Notes: generated from the letters alone by a model not told the origin. Positions 36,028-45,100 are shown, numbered from the stretch's first letter. The stretch is 64,000 nt of DNA from Nonomuraea helvata (GCF_039535785.1 NZ_BAAAXV010000001.1:1922001-1986000); one strand, 5' to 3'. Numbers and translations: made by a program.

Positions 36028-36882
36028 TCAGCGGGTGGCGGTCAGCTCGCTCACCTGCTCGGCCGTCAGCTCCACGGTGGAGGCGGCGAGGTTCTCCTCC
36101 AGGTGGGCCACCGTGGAGGTGCCGGGAATCGGCATCGTCACCGGCGAACGGGCGAGCAGCCAGGCCAGGCTGACCTGCGCGGGCGTGGCGCCGACGACCT
36201 TGGCGACGTGGTCGACGGGACTCCCCGGAGCCGCCAGCGCGCCCTTGGCGATGGGGCTGTAGGGGATGAACCCGATCCCCTGCTCCTCACAGTGCTCCAG
36301 CACGCTCTCGGAGAACCGGTTGGTGAGGTTGTAGCGGTTCTGCACGGTGACGATCTCGACGACGCGCCGCGCCCGCTCCAGCTCCTCCACGCTCACCTCC
36401 GACAGGCCGACACTGCCGATCTTGCCTTCGTCCTGCAGCGCCTTGAGCTCGCCGAGCTGGTCCTCCAGCGGCACCTCCGGGTCGATGCGGTGCAGCTGGA
36501 GCAGGTCGATCCGCTCCAGGCCGAGCCGGCGCAGGCTCATCTCGACCTCCTGCCGCAGGTACGCGGGCCGGCCCACGACCACCCACTTGCTCGGCCCCGT
36601 GCGTACGAACCCGGCCTTGGTCGCGATCAGGAGCTGCTCGGGGTAGGGGTGCAGCGCCTCCCGGATGATCTCCTCGCTGATGTACGGCCCGTACGAGTCG
36701 GCGGTGTCGATGAAGTCCACGCCCAGATCGACGGCCCGGCGCAGCACCCGGACGGCCTCGTCGTGGTCGCGGGGCGGCCCCCAGACGCCGGGCCCGGTCA
36801 GACTCATGGCGCCGAAGCCGAGGCGGTGAACGCTCTTGCCACCGATGGGGAAGGTGCCGGTGGACTGGAGCTCAATGGACAT
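36028..36882 (-). CDS. Aldo/keto reductase
   Basis: A 284-residue NADPH-dependent oxidoreductase, start at the ATG at 36882 with GGAG 10 bases upstream (a GTG three codons earlier is less likely). The catalytic tetrad is visible: D59 and Y64 in FIDTADSYG, K89 in LLIATKAG, H131 in LLQLHRIDP. The C-terminal coenzyme-binding loop contains MPIPGTSTVAHLEENLAA. It reduces aldehydes or ketones; no pathway genes adjoin. Confidence 0.92.
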   Translation of the reverse strand: MSIELQSTGTFPIGGKSVHRLGFGAMSLTGPGVWGPPRDHDEAVRVLRRAVDLGVDFIDTADSYGPYISEEIIREALHPYPEQLLIATKAGFVRTGPSKWVVVGRPAYLRQEVEMSLRRLGLERIDLLQLHRIDPEVPLEDQLGELKALQDEGKIGSVGLSEVSVEELERARRVVEIVTVQNRYNLTNRFSESVLEHCEEQGIGFIPYSPIAKGALAAPGSPVDHVAKVVGATPAQVSLAWLLARSPVTMPIPGTSTVAHLEENLAASTVELTAEQVSELTATR

Positions 36883-36910
36883 GCGGAACACTCCGTCAGA
36901 CGTCGGAACA

Positions 36911-37090
36911 TCACTTCAGTACCAGCATGACGAACTCGTCCGCGGCACCGGCCACCCGGCTCCGCCGCCAGGGCAAGAGGACGGCCGTGCCGATCAGCAG
37001 GACCCCGGTGACCGCGACCGCGGTGCGCACGCTCGTGACTCCGGCCAGCACCCCCCCGGAGGGCCGTGGCGGCGGCGATGGCCGCGCGCC
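36911..37090 (-). pseudogene. C-terminal remnant of an MFS transporter
   Basis: The minus strand ends GGVLAGVTSVRTAVAVTGVL then LIGTAVLLPWRRSRVAG and TAA. A Gly-rich start, one hydrophobic helix and an Arg-rich end match the last transmembrane helix of major facilitator drug exporters. The upstream part (STAWAISRRAAIAAATALRG) may be another piece in a different frame. No intact gene can be built. Confidence 0.4.
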
Positions 37091-37498
37091 TGCTGATGGC
37101 CCAGGCAGTGCTTGGAAGGAGAGCGACTTCATGGGACCCCCGTGGGAGCGCAATGCATACAGCGGGTCGTGGTTGACCGGCTGAGCCGGACAGCGGTTGA
37201 ACGATCACCCGGCGCTCCAGATGTCTCAACGTCTCGACGAACAGGGGCGACAAATACTCTCCCGGCTTGCACGCACACTTGCTGGCGCTTGGCCCCTGGC
37301 AGCCAGAGCAGTCCACCACCATCCGAACCCCCATATCCCACTCGGCCTGACCACAGACCAGGAGGAAGGCCTGCAATCACGCAGGGTCACCTCAACCTGC
37401 TCAAATTCTTTAGCTTCGAGGGTACGGTCCCGGGTGGGAAGAGCGCTGATCCCATCGAGAGCTGCGCTCTTTAATATTGAGACAGGATGGGGCGTTTC
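37091..37498. other. Gene-free stretch at the border of an AT-richer island
   Basis: About 400 bp without a convincing gene on either strand. Base composition falls from the GC-rich flank to near-balanced toward 37480, marking the left edge of the island that carries the toxin/immunity-like genes. Short open frames here lack start signals and codon bias. Confidence 0.5.
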
Positions 37499-37945
37499 CT
37501 ATGGCGATGCGGCCCAGAACTGTATCTTCAACAGAGTGAAGCCAACTATGTCTGGCGTGAATTCTTCATGCCCGAGGGACTTGCGATAGATTCTGGCGTT
37601 CCAGATTGTGTCCTGCCGGCCGAGGTCGAATTCTTCGCCGTAAGACGTTCCGCCGGAAGTACCGCTCATAGCGGTTACTATGCCAGAGGTAAAGCGTACG
37701 CTTCCGGTCCATGTCCTGTCCCAGGAGGCGAGAAGAGGAGGTGTCTCGTCCCAGAGTTCGTATTTTATGAGACATCTCTCGCTCCGGTTCTCGTTAATCG
37801 CGATCCCGTTTTCGCCCGTCTTGACCCATTCCGTCGGGTCGGTGCTGATGTCGTAGAGAGCCCACGTCGTCTCGGCATCTGAGATACCTCTAAGATACTC
37901 CGATATCTCAATTGGGTCGAGTAATTGGGCGATAATGTTTGCCAT
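37499..37945 (-). CDS. Hypothetical protein, probable second immunity or island gene
   Basis: A 148-residue acidic protein from the ATG at 37945, with AGGAA about 10 bases upstream. It starts MANIIAQLLDPIEISEYLRG and later has SDAETTWALYDISTDPTEWV and DETPPLLASWDRTWTGSVRF. I do not recognise a family. Codon use is less GC-biased than outside the island. It lies downstream of the DUF6461-like gene on the same strand, in the position expected for an additional immunity protein, which is inference from place only. Confidence 0.55.
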   Translation of the reverse strand: MANIIAQLLDPIEISEYLRGISDAETTWALYDISTDPTEWVKTGENGIAINENRSERCLIKYELWDETPPLLASWDRTWTGSVRFTSGIVTAMSGTSGGTSYGEEFDLGRQDTIWNARIYRKSLGHEEFTPDIVGFTLLKIQFWAASP

Positions 37946-38038
37946 CGATTGTGATATTCCTATGTGACACACATGTGTCGCACGGCACTCGCGCTGCCAT
38001 CCGGCGACTATCGGAATAGGTAAAAAGTACGCGCCAGG

Positions 38039-38683
38039 CTAGAAGATGTATCCTGACGCCGTCTCGCTGTCAGGCATGTGAAGATCGGCCATTGACAGGA
38101 AATGCCGGGGGCTCTCCATGAGCTGCCGGCCAAACGGGACGTCCACAAGGTGGGCGGCAACAGAGATCGCCCGGAGCACTCGGGCTGTTCCTTCGCTTCC
38201 CGCATTTTCCTCTAGTTCGAGATCTTCATCCTCCTCCCAGTCCGCACCATCCACCGGAAGGAGCTCTGCGGCGGCTAACTGGGGCAGCAGGGCGTCAGGC
38301 GCACTGCCCCCTCTACCCGCTGGATCCATGATATGGAAACCACAGACAAGAGTCCCGTTGTCGACATAGGCGAATTTGGGCGACCCGATGAAGTCAACTA
38401 CGATGGCGATACGGGTATCCTGCGACAGCAGGGTGGCAATCCTTTTCATATATCCCGTGTGTCCGTCGCATTCGAGCATGATCGAGCCCTTCCCAGCATC
38501 ATGCAAGCTCGCGATGAAGCGCTGATCTGCATCCTCCGCCTCGATGACTTGTGCGTTCGCAGAGGAAAGCAGCGCATCCTTGATCGCGTCACCAGGCTTG
38601 TCGGCGACAAAGGTGAGACAGAAGCCGCGAATCCAGTAGTGACTGAACTCATCTGCGAACCATTGGTAGTTGTCGCTGGCCAT
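38039..38683 (-). CDS. DUF6461-like protein, probable immunity gene
   Basis: A 214-residue protein starting MASDNYQWFADEFSHYWIRG, then FCLTFVADKPGDAIKDAL; the Trp plus FCLTFV pattern is typical of actinobacterial DUF6461 proteins. The C-terminal half is acidic (DWEEDEDLELEENAGSE). There is no signal peptide. A GGAG precedes the ATG. It lies directly after the nuclease-toxin domain, separated only by a hairpin, as immunity genes of polymorphic toxin loci usually do. Binding to the nuclease is inferred, not shown. Confidence 0.68.
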   Translation of the reverse strand: MASDNYQWFADEFSHYWIRGFCLTFVADKPGDAIKDALLSSANAQVIEAEDADQRFIASLHDAGKGSIMLECDGHTGYMKRIATLLSQDTRIAIVVDFIGSPKFAYVDNGTLVCGFHIMDPAGRGGSAPDALLPQLAAAELLPVDGADWEEDEDLELEENAGSEGTARVLRAISVAAHLVDVPFGRQLMESPRHFLSMADLHMPDSETASGYIF

Positions 38684-38712
38684 CGCTCACCCATCTCCGG
38701 TCAAAGCCCGAC

Positions 38713-38757
38713 ATGCTGGAAGTGCCGCGCCTTGTATGGACGCGCCACTTCCAGCAT
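38713..38757. terminator. Long hairpin between toxin fragment and immunity gene
   Basis: Perfect 12-bp arms ATGCTGGAAGTG (38713-38724) and CACTTCCAGCAT (38746-38757), extended inside by GCGC/GCGC with a mismatch, lie between the toxin stop (38761) and the immunity start (38683). This could terminate or attenuate transcription between the two genes. Confidence 0.6.
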
Positions 38758-38760
38758 ATC

Positions 38761-39084
38761 TTAGGTACGACTATTTCGACTCAGCCGATCCTCAGTCGTC
38801 ATTGGCAGGAAAGTTGAGACCATCCTTATCCAGCCAGAGTGTGTCGTTGTCCAGGATCCGTTCGTTGTGGAGCCAGTTTCCCCATACTGCCGAGCCCCAC
38901 CCGCCGTTCTGCTGGAGTCGATCACCATCACCGACCAGTTGTTCGAGAATTTTCCGTTGCTGTTTCTGTGCGTTGCTCCTTCGCGCGTCGACTTGAAAGG
39001 GAACTCGTCACATTCACCTTGCGGGCCCGGCCGCACGGCTTCCCTGCGCCCGCACAAGGCGGGTTTGGGGCCTTCTCTTGGAAG
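38761..39084 (-). pseudogene. Headless NucA/NucB-type DNase toxin domain
   Basis: About 108 codons ending in TAA at 38761. The reading PALCGRREAVRPGPQG then ECDEFPFKSTREGA, NWSVMVIDSSRTAGG and ending TEDRLSRNSRT matches the C-terminal deoxyribonuclease domain of the NucA/NucB family (CDEyPFasT.EG with Asp-Glu as catalytic residues), common as the tip of polymorphic toxins. No start codon or delivery domain is present: at about 39085 the sequence changes abruptly to a sulfatase tail on the other strand. It is an orphan toxin cassette left after rearrangement. Confidence 0.65.
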
Positions 39085-39334
39085 GACTTGCTGGGCGCTG
39101 TACGACCTGGAGAACGACCCGCACGAGCTGGTCAACCTGGCGGGTTTCCCGTCGCACGCCGAGGTGGCGGCACGGCTGCGGGAGCGGCTCGTACGGCGGA
39201 TCGTGGAGGCCGGCGAGGCGGAGCCGGTCGTCGAGCCCGCGATCGAGCGGCCCGCCCGCCACCAGGCGATGGCCGATCCGGAGGTCCGCCTGCGCGGCCC
39301 GAAGCCGGTCCGCTTCGGCCACCAGCGCCCGTAG
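39085..39334 (+). pseudogene. C-terminal remnant of a sulfatase
   Basis: The plus strand reads WALYDLENDPHELVNLAG, then HAEVAARLRERLVRRIVEAG and ends GHQRP with TAG at 39332. LYDLexDPhE is the conserved end of type I sulfatases. Everything before it, including the CxPxR site, is missing. Part of it, HAEVAARL, is repeated exactly at 43335-43357. Confidence 0.75.
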
Positions 39335-39415
39335 CCGGGGAACCATTCCTGACCGACTCAAAACTCTGTACGATCTACTCTGTAGGACATACGGAGTTAT
39401 GGGGGCGCAGGACCG

Positions 39416-40162
39416 ATGTCACAGATTCCGCCTGTCATGGCGCGGATGTGGGGGCGCGAGCCGGCCCCTCGCCGAGGCCCGCGGCCACGCCTCGACCTGG
39501 AGACCATCACGGCGGCGGCCATCGCGATCGCGGACGCCGAAGGGCTGGCCGGCGTGTCCATGAGCAGCGTCGCCGTCCGGGTCGGCGTCGCGCCGATGAC
39601 GCTGTACCGGTACGTCGGCAGCAAGGAAGAGCTCCTGATCGTCATGTCCGACGGCGCCCTCCCCGCCCCGCCCGCGCGAGGCGACCTGACCTGGCGTGCC
39701 TACCTGGCCGCGTGGACCAGGGCCAACCGCGAATTCCTGCTGGGCCGCCCGTGGCTGCTCTCCCTCCCGTACCTCACCCCGCCCATGGGGCCGCGGAGGC
39801 TGTCCTGGCTCGAGTGCGTCCTGGACGCGCTCGCCGGCACCCCGCTCGACACCGGGGAGAAGTTCAACGTCGCCACCACGCTCTCCGGCTACGCGCTGAC
39901 CTCCGCCACGACGATCGCCGGCATGCAGGAGCCCGACCCCGGTGACACCGTCGTGCATCCGTCCGACTACGGCGCCATGCTGGCCGAGGTGGTGGAGCCG
40001 CACGCCTACCCGGCTCTGTCGGCCGCGGTGCGGTCGGGGCTGCCCGGGGAGGCCGACGACTGGACGGAGGACGGCGACTTCCGCTTCGGGCTCGACCTCC
40101 TCCTCGACGGGGTCGCGGCGCTGATCGCACGGCGCGTGTCCCAGGCGGGCGGTGGCCGGTGA
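39416..40162 (+). CDS. TetR-family regulator
   Basis: A 248-residue regulator with an N-terminal helix-turn-helix, ITAAAIAIADAEGLAGVSMS and VAVRVGVAPMTLYRYVGSKE, and a TetR_C_1 (tetracycline-repressor-like) ligand domain. Its promoter region has two direct ACTCTGTA copies (39363-39370 and 39377-39384), a possible operator. The stop overlaps the start of the AfsR-type gene (TGATG), so the two regulators are co-expressed. Confidence 0.9.
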   Translation: MSQIPPVMARMWGREPAPRRGPRPRLDLETITAAAIAIADAEGLAGVSMSSVAVRVGVAPMTLYRYVGSKEELLIVMSDGALPAPPARGDLTWRAYLAAWTRANREFLLGRPWLLSLPYLTPPMGPRRLSWLECVLDALAGTPLDTGEKFNVATTLSGYALTSATTIAGMQEPDPGDTVVHPSDYGAMLAEVVEPHAYPALSAAVRSGLPGEADDWTEDGDFRFGLDLLLDGVAALIARRVSQAGGGR

Positions 40163-43140
40163 TGGAGCGCGAGGCACGGTGGGAGTTCCGCGTCCTGGGG
40201 CCGCTCGAAGTGCTCCGCGCCGGAGAGGTGATCGAGATCCCGGCGGCCAAGCAGCGCATCGCGCTGGCGACGCTCCTGCTCCACCACAACGAGTACGTCT
40301 CGGCCGATCGGCTCACCGAACCGCTGTGGGACGGCAGTGCCCCGGACAACGCCCGGGGCGCCGTACACACGCACATCGGGCGGCTGCGCCGCACGCTCGG
40401 TGACGCGGGGAAGCCGATCCAGACGCGAGAGCAGGGCTACCGCATCGAGGCGGGACCCGACGACCTCGACCTGGCCCGGTTCTTCCACCTTCTCGACCTG
40501 GCCGCGCGGGCGGCGCGGACGGGCGCCGTCGCTGAGGAGGCCGGTCTGCTGGAGCAGGCGCTGGCGTTGTGGCGGGGGCCGCTGCTGGGCAACGTACCGT
40601 CGGAGTCGTTACACCGCGACCGGCTCGCCGGGCTTGCCGAGCGGCGCATCGACGTCCTGGAGCGCTCTTTCGACCTGCGCCTCCAGCTCGGCCTGCACGC
40701 CGAGATCGTCGCGGATCTCGCCGCCGCCACGACGGCCCATCCGCTGCGTGAACGGCTCTGGGCCCAGTTCATGCTGGCCCTCTACCGCTGCGGCCGTCAG
40801 GCGGAGTCGCTGGAGGCGTACCGGACCGTCGTGCGCCTGCTCCGTGACGAACTCGGGCTCGACCCGGGCGATGAGCTGCGCCGGCTGCACGAGGCCGTCC
40901 TCTCCGGCATTTCCGATCTCCAGCTCCCCCTCCAGGGCGAGCGTCCCGCTGAGCCTGATGCCAGGAATGCCCTCGGACCGGAATGGCACGTCCTGAACCA
41001 GCTTCCGCCCTCCTCGGCGGACCTGGTGGTCCGTGCCGACGTGATCGCGGCCGGACAGGCCCGCGCCGGCTCTCAGGACGCCGACGGGCTGCCGATCGTG
41101 ATGTTGTGCGGCCCGCCGGGCGTCGGCAAGTCGGCCCTCGCCGTCGATCTGGCCCATCGGCTCGCGGACCGGTTCCCCGACGGCCAGCTGTACCTGCGGC
41201 TGGACGGATCGTCGCCCGGACGTCCACGCGATCCCGCCGAGATGCTCGCGGAGCTGCTGCAGAGTACCGGCACGCACCCGGCCTCCATCCCCGACGGCCT
41301 GGAACAGCGCTCCGCCGCCATGCGCGCCCGGTTCGCGGGCCGCCGGATCCTGCTCCTGCTCGATGACGTCGCGGACGTCCCGCAGATCGAGCCTCTGCTG
41401 CCGGGCGAGGCACGCTGTCTGGTCCTGCTCACCAGCCGCCGGCACCTGGTGGGCCTGCCCGGGGTCGATGTCGTCAAGATGACACCGTTCAGCGGCGAGG
41501 AGTCGCGCGAGCTGCTGGGACGGCTGATCGGACACGAGCGCGTTGCCCGCGAGCCCGCCGCGGCCGACGCCATCGCGGCTGCCTGTGGCTGGCTCCCGCT
41601 CGCACTGCGCATCGCGGGAGCACGGCTGGCGGTACGCCCTAACTGGTCGCTGGCACGGCTGGCCGCGCGGCTGCAGGACGAGTCACGGCGGCTGGACGAG
41701 CTGGTCACCGACGATCTCGCCGTACGTCCCAGCCTGGAGCTCAGCTATGAAGCGCTGCCGGAGCCGGTCGCGACGGCCTTCCGGCGCGCGGGGTTGCTCA
41801 ACGGCTCCGACTTCGCCGCGTGGTCGCTCGGCGTGGTGGCGGGCGTCGCGGACGGCGAGCCGCTGGTCGAGCACCTCCTGCGGGCCAACCTCCTGGAAGC
41901 CGTCGGCACCGATGTCAGCGGCGAGCCCCGCTACCGGCTGCACGACCTGCTCTCGATATACGCCCGGGAACTGCTCGCGGGCGATGATCCGGCCGACACC
42001 CGCACCGCCGCGCGCCGCTACATGGACACTCTGCTGACCCTCGCCGACAGGTGCCACCGGGAGCTGGACGGTCATATCGCTCTGGACGATCTGCGGCCCG
42101 TTCCGTACGAGCCGGTGGCCACGCTCCCGGAAGGTCAGGTGGCCGAGCTCACCGACGCTCCGTTGCGGTGGTTGCTCGCCGAGCACCGGCAACTGTTCGA
42201 CGCCGTCGAACGGGCCTGCGACCATGGCCGGCACGTGCAGGCGGCGGCCCTCATGGACCGTGTCACGCCGTTCCTCGACGTCTACGCGGGCCGACAGGAG
42301 ATCGAGCGCCTCTTCACGTCGGTCAGGAAGGCCGCGCTGGCCGCGGGCGACGAGCGCCTGGCGTGGCGGGCAGAGTACTACCGCAACGGCCAGACGCTGG
42401 CCAGAGGTCTCCTCGCGGAGGCCACTGCCGGACTGCGCCGGTGCGTGGACGCCTTCGAGCGGTTGCCCTCCCCCTACGAGTACGCGCACGCTCTCGGCGC
42501 GCTCTCGTTCTGCCTCCACGAGGCGGGAGAGCCGGGCAAGGCCGTGGAGTTGGCCGGCCGGGCGGTGGAGGCGGCGCAAGCCGCCGGGGATGACAGCCTG
42601 CTCGCCGCCGCGCTGCGTGACCTCGCCAGCGGGATGTCCGCGCTGGGCGAGTACGACGAGGCCCGCGAGCTCCTCGAGCGTGCCGTGTCCATCGCCCGCC
42701 GGCTGGGAGCGAACGCCTCCATCGCGAACATCCTGGGGCGCTTGGCCGGAATCGCGCTCCAGCACGGCGACCCGCCCACCGCGCGATCCGCCGTCGACCA
42801 GGCCATCGAGGCGCTGGCGCAGACAGACGACCCCTATGGCGCCGCCTGGCTCCTCTGGCTGAAGGCCAGGACCAGCCTGGCCGAGGACCGGCCGGACGAC
42901 GGCATCGGCCACGCCGTCCAGGCGCGCGCCCGCTTCAGGCAGCTCGGTGACCAGCGCGGCGAGCACCTCGCGCTGGTCACCGAGGGAGAGGCGCTGGTCG
43001 CGCTCGGCCGCGGCCACGAGGCCGCGCCGTTGCTGGACGCGGCCGCCTCGGCCCTGGCCGAGCTGGGCGCGGACCGGATGGCCGACCACGCCCGCGCCGT
43101 CGCCAGCGGGATCCCTGACTCTCCGCCTTCGTCGCCGTGA
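40162..43140 (+). CDS. AfsR/SARP-family regulator with BTAD and NB-ARC domains
   Basis: A 992-residue protein. An OmpR-like winged helix (EFRVLGPLEVLRAGEVIEIP) and a BTAD domain make up about residues 1-255. An NB-ARC ATPase follows with P-loop GPPGVGKSAL near 316 and LLLLDDVADV; then RYRLHDLLSIYARELL and TPR-like repeats to the end. Such regulators activate secondary metabolism or stress genes on ATP-dependent assembly. ATG at 40162 overlaps the TetR stop; a GTG one codon earlier is possible. The last residues (DSPPSSP) run into a LamG remnant, so the tail may be recombinant. Confidence 0.9.
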   Translation: MEREARWEFRVLGPLEVLRAGEVIEIPAAKQRIALATLLLHHNEYVSADRLTEPLWDGSAPDNARGAVHTHIGRLRRTLGDAGKPIQTREQGYRIEAGPDDLDLARFFHLLDLAARAARTGAVAEEAGLLEQALALWRGPLLGNVPSESLHRDRLAGLAERRIDVLERSFDLRLQLGLHAEIVADLAAATTAHPLRERLWAQFMLALYRCGRQAESLEAYRTVVRLLRDELGLDPGDELRRLHEAVLSGISDLQLPLQGERPAEPDARNALGPEWHVLNQLPPSSADLVVRADVIAAGQARAGSQDADGLPIVMLCGPPGVGKSALAVDLAHRLADRFPDGQLYLRLDGSSPGRPRDPAEMLAELLQSTGTHPASIPDGLEQRSAAMRARFAGRRILLLLDDVADVPQIEPLLPGEARCLVLLTSRRHLVGLPGVDVVKMTPFSGEESRELLGRLIGHERVAREPAAADAIAAACGWLPLALRIAGARLAVRPNWSLARLAARLQDESRRLDELVTDDLAVRPSLELSYEALPEPVATAFRRAGLLNGSDFAAWSLGVVAGVADGEPLVEHLLRANLLEAVGTDVSGEPRYRLHDLLSIYARELLAGDDPADTRTAARRYMDTLLTLADRCHRELDGHIALDDLRPVPYEPVATLPEGQVAELTDAPLRWLLAEHRQLFDAVERACDHGRHVQAAALMDRVTPFLDVYAGRQEIERLFTSVRKAALAAGDERLAWRAEYYRNGQTLARGLLAEATAGLRRCVDAFERLPSPYEYAHALGALSFCLHEAGEPGKAVELAGRAVEAAQAAGDDSLLAAALRDLASGMSALGEYDEARELLERAVSIARRLGANASIANILGRLAGIALQHGDPPTARSAVDQAIEALAQTDDPYGAAWLLWLKARTSLAEDRPDDGIGHAVQARARFRQLGDQRGEHLALVTEGEALVALGRGHEAAPLLDAAASALAELGADRMADHARAVASGIPDSPPSSP

Positions 43141-43285
43141 CCTCGGCGAGTTCGCGGATCCTCTCCTCGGTCAGCGTGCCGGCGAAGGCGCGGACGTCGT
43201 CGACGGAGCCCACGAAGAAGTCGTCCTTCTCGCCGCTGTACTTCGCCCGGCCGATCGTCAGCGGGCGGCGGGAAGAGCGTAGGAA
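43137..43285 (-). pseudogene. C-terminal remnant of a LamG/concanavalin-like domain
   Basis: On the minus strand, PLTIGRAKYSGEKDDFFVGS and VDDVRAFAGTLTEERIREL match the last strands of LamG-type lectin domains (tiGr...f.G.iDdvRvy.raLt..Ei..L). Only about 45 residues remain, directly abutting the AfsR stop codon. It is another fragment at the joint of a rearrangement. Confidence 0.6.
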
Positions 43286-43334
43286 TCCGGCCTGTCGTTT
43301 CCCTTTCTTCGCGCTGTCGTCCCCGGCCCTCTCA

Positions 43335-43357
43335 CACGCCGAGGTGGCGGCACGGCT
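43335..43357 (+). repeat. 23-bp exact copy of part of the sulfatase remnant
   Basis: The bases are identical to 39155-39177, which encode HAEVAARL in the sulfatase tail. The flanks differ. The two copies enclose the TetR/AfsR regulator pair and could be recombination footprints of one ancestral sulfatase gene. Confidence 0.7.
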
Positions 43358-43460
43358 CGCTTGCCAGGAAACCTTAAGGATCAATCGGTTGATCACTCCC
43401 ATTAAGCGCTATTAGCCTGCATTCCACTCGCACCCTCCAACGTTGCAAAGAAGGCAGTCA

Positions 43461-45053
43461 ATGGTGATGACCCGACATATCCGCAGAGCCTTAGCGGTGG
43501 CCTCCGCGCTCGTGCTCACCCTGAGCCTGGTCTCGCACGCGGGCGCGGGGGCGGCCGCGGCCGCCAAGCCGCAGCGACCGAACATCATCTTCTTCCTCGT
43601 CGACGACATGTCCGCCGACCTGCTCCCGTACATGGACACCGTGCGCGGCCTGGCCGACGACGGCACGACATTCAGCAACTACTACGTGTCCAACTCGCTG
43701 TGCTGCCCGTCGCGCGCCTCGATGTTCACCGGCCAGTACCCGCACAACACCGGCGTGGCCACGAACCTGAACTCCGACCGCGGTGGCTACAAGGCGTTCG
43801 CGCCGCACGAGCCCAGGACGTACGCCGTCTCGTTGGCACAGGCCGGATACCGCACCGGCTACCTCGGCAAGTACATCAACGAGTACCCGGTGAAGGACGC
43901 GAACTACCACGTGCCGCCCGGCTGGGACGAGTGGCACGTGGCGGCGGGCAGCGGCTACCAGGAGTTCAAGTACCAGCTCACCCGCTACGTCAAGGGGGAG
44001 ACGCCCGCCCTGGACACCTCCGACGGCACGTACCTGGTGGACGAGCTCGGCAAGCGGGCCACGGACTTCATCGCGCGCTCGCGCGCGATGGCCCCGGGCA
44101 AGCCGTTCTTCCTGCAGGTCTCGCCGTTCGCGCCGCACTCCAGGCTCAACTACAAGCCGGGCGACAAGGAGCCGCACTTCCCGCCCGCGCGCCGTGACCG
44201 GCCCAAGACCCAGTTCCCGGCCGGGGAGTTCCCGAACGGCGACTGCGGCGGGCCGGACTGCAACAGCATCGACGTGAGCAAGCTGCCCGCGTTCGACGAG
44301 GACACCTCCGACAAGCCCGCCTGGGTACGTCGCGCGCCGCTCGCCCCGGCCCTGGTCAAGACGCTGCGCAAGGACTTCCGGGACCGGATCCGCATGGTGC
44401 AGTCGGTGGACGACATGGTGGAGCGTGTCCTGGGCACGCTGACGGACGCCGAGAAGCGCAACACGTACGTGGTGTTCACCAGCGACAACGGCTTCCATCT
44501 CGGCCAGCACCGCCTCGAACGCGGCAAGTCCACCGCCTACGACCATGACATCCGGGTGCCGTTGCTGGTCAAACGGCCCACAGCGGGACGGAACGGCAAC
44601 GTCGTGACCAACGCCATCGCCCAGAACGTCGACCTGTTCGCGACCTTCCTCGACATGGCCGGGGTCGGCGCGGCCACCCGCGACAGCCGCGACGGGCGCA
44701 GCCTGCTGCCGCTCATCCAGGGCAACAAGGCGAAGGACTGGCGCAAGACGGCGCTGATCGAGCACGTCAAGCCCAAGCGTGCCGGATCGGGCGAGACGGA
44801 TCCCGACGCCGAACCGCTCCAGGCGGGGAACGCGCAGCCGCCCAGCTACGCGGCGGTGCGCACCGCCGGGGAGCTGTACGTCGAGTACGAGGGCGAGGCG
44901 AAGCCCGAGTACTACAACACGGTGACGGATCCGAACCAGGAGTCCAACGACCCGGACAACGCCAGGACCGCCGACCTGGGCAAGGTCCTCGACGCGCTGG
45001 CGGGCTGCGGGAAGCCCGGCGCGCCGGACTGCTGGACCGCGGCCCGACTCTGA
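43461..45053 (+). CDS. Secreted type I sulfatase
   Basis: A 530-residue enzyme from the ATG at 43461 with AAGAAGG upstream. Signal peptide about 1-35 (RRALAVASALVLTLSLVSHA), then RPNIIFFLVDDMSADLLPYM (metal Asps) and the formylglycine site C81-CPSR in SLCCPSRASMFTGQ. Later VFTSDNGFHLGQHRLERGKS supplies further metal and substrate ligands. Unlike the sulfatase at 10.9 kb it is exported; the family includes arylsulfatase-like and polysaccharide sulfatases. It needs a formylglycine-generating enzyme, not seen in this window. Confidence 0.93.
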   Translation: MVMTRHIRRALAVASALVLTLSLVSHAGAGAAAAAKPQRPNIIFFLVDDMSADLLPYMDTVRGLADDGTTFSNYYVSNSLCCPSRASMFTGQYPHNTGVATNLNSDRGGYKAFAPHEPRTYAVSLAQAGYRTGYLGKYINEYPVKDANYHVPPGWDEWHVAAGSGYQEFKYQLTRYVKGETPALDTSDGTYLVDELGKRATDFIARSRAMAPGKPFFLQVSPFAPHSRLNYKPGDKEPHFPPARRDRPKTQFPAGEFPNGDCGGPDCNSIDVSKLPAFDEDTSDKPAWVRRAPLAPALVKTLRKDFRDRIRMVQSVDDMVERVLGTLTDAEKRNTYVVFTSDNGFHLGQHRLERGKSTAYDHDIRVPLLVKRPTAGRNGNVVTNAIAQNVDLFATFLDMAGVGAATRDSRDGRSLLPLIQGNKAKDWRKTALIEHVKPKRAGSGETDPDAEPLQAGNAQPPSYAAVRTAGELYVEYEGEAKPEYYNTVTDPNQESNDPDNARTADLGKVLDALAGCGKPGAPDCWTAARL

Positions 45054-45073
45054 CCGGTTCGGCGTACGCATAT

Positions 45074-45088
45074 GCGCACGATGTGCGC
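45074..45088. promoter_or_regulatory. Palindrome GCGCAC-GAT-GTGCGC before a TetR gene
   Basis: A 6-bp perfect inverted repeat with a 3-base centre lies 13-27 bases before the TetR start, overlapping where the promoter should be. The partly overlapping GCATATGC adds further symmetry. Likely the regulator's own operator. Confidence 0.5.
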
Positions 45089-45100
45089 TAAGGTGAGGTC

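Noticed and set aside
37487..37882. Plus-strand frame in the toxin/immunity island
   Set aside because: The opposite strand has a start with ribosome-binding site and a more protein-like composition in line with its neighbours.
37499..39084. Prophage remnant
   Set aside because: No integrase, portal, capsid or attachment site; composition and gene types fit a toxin cassette.
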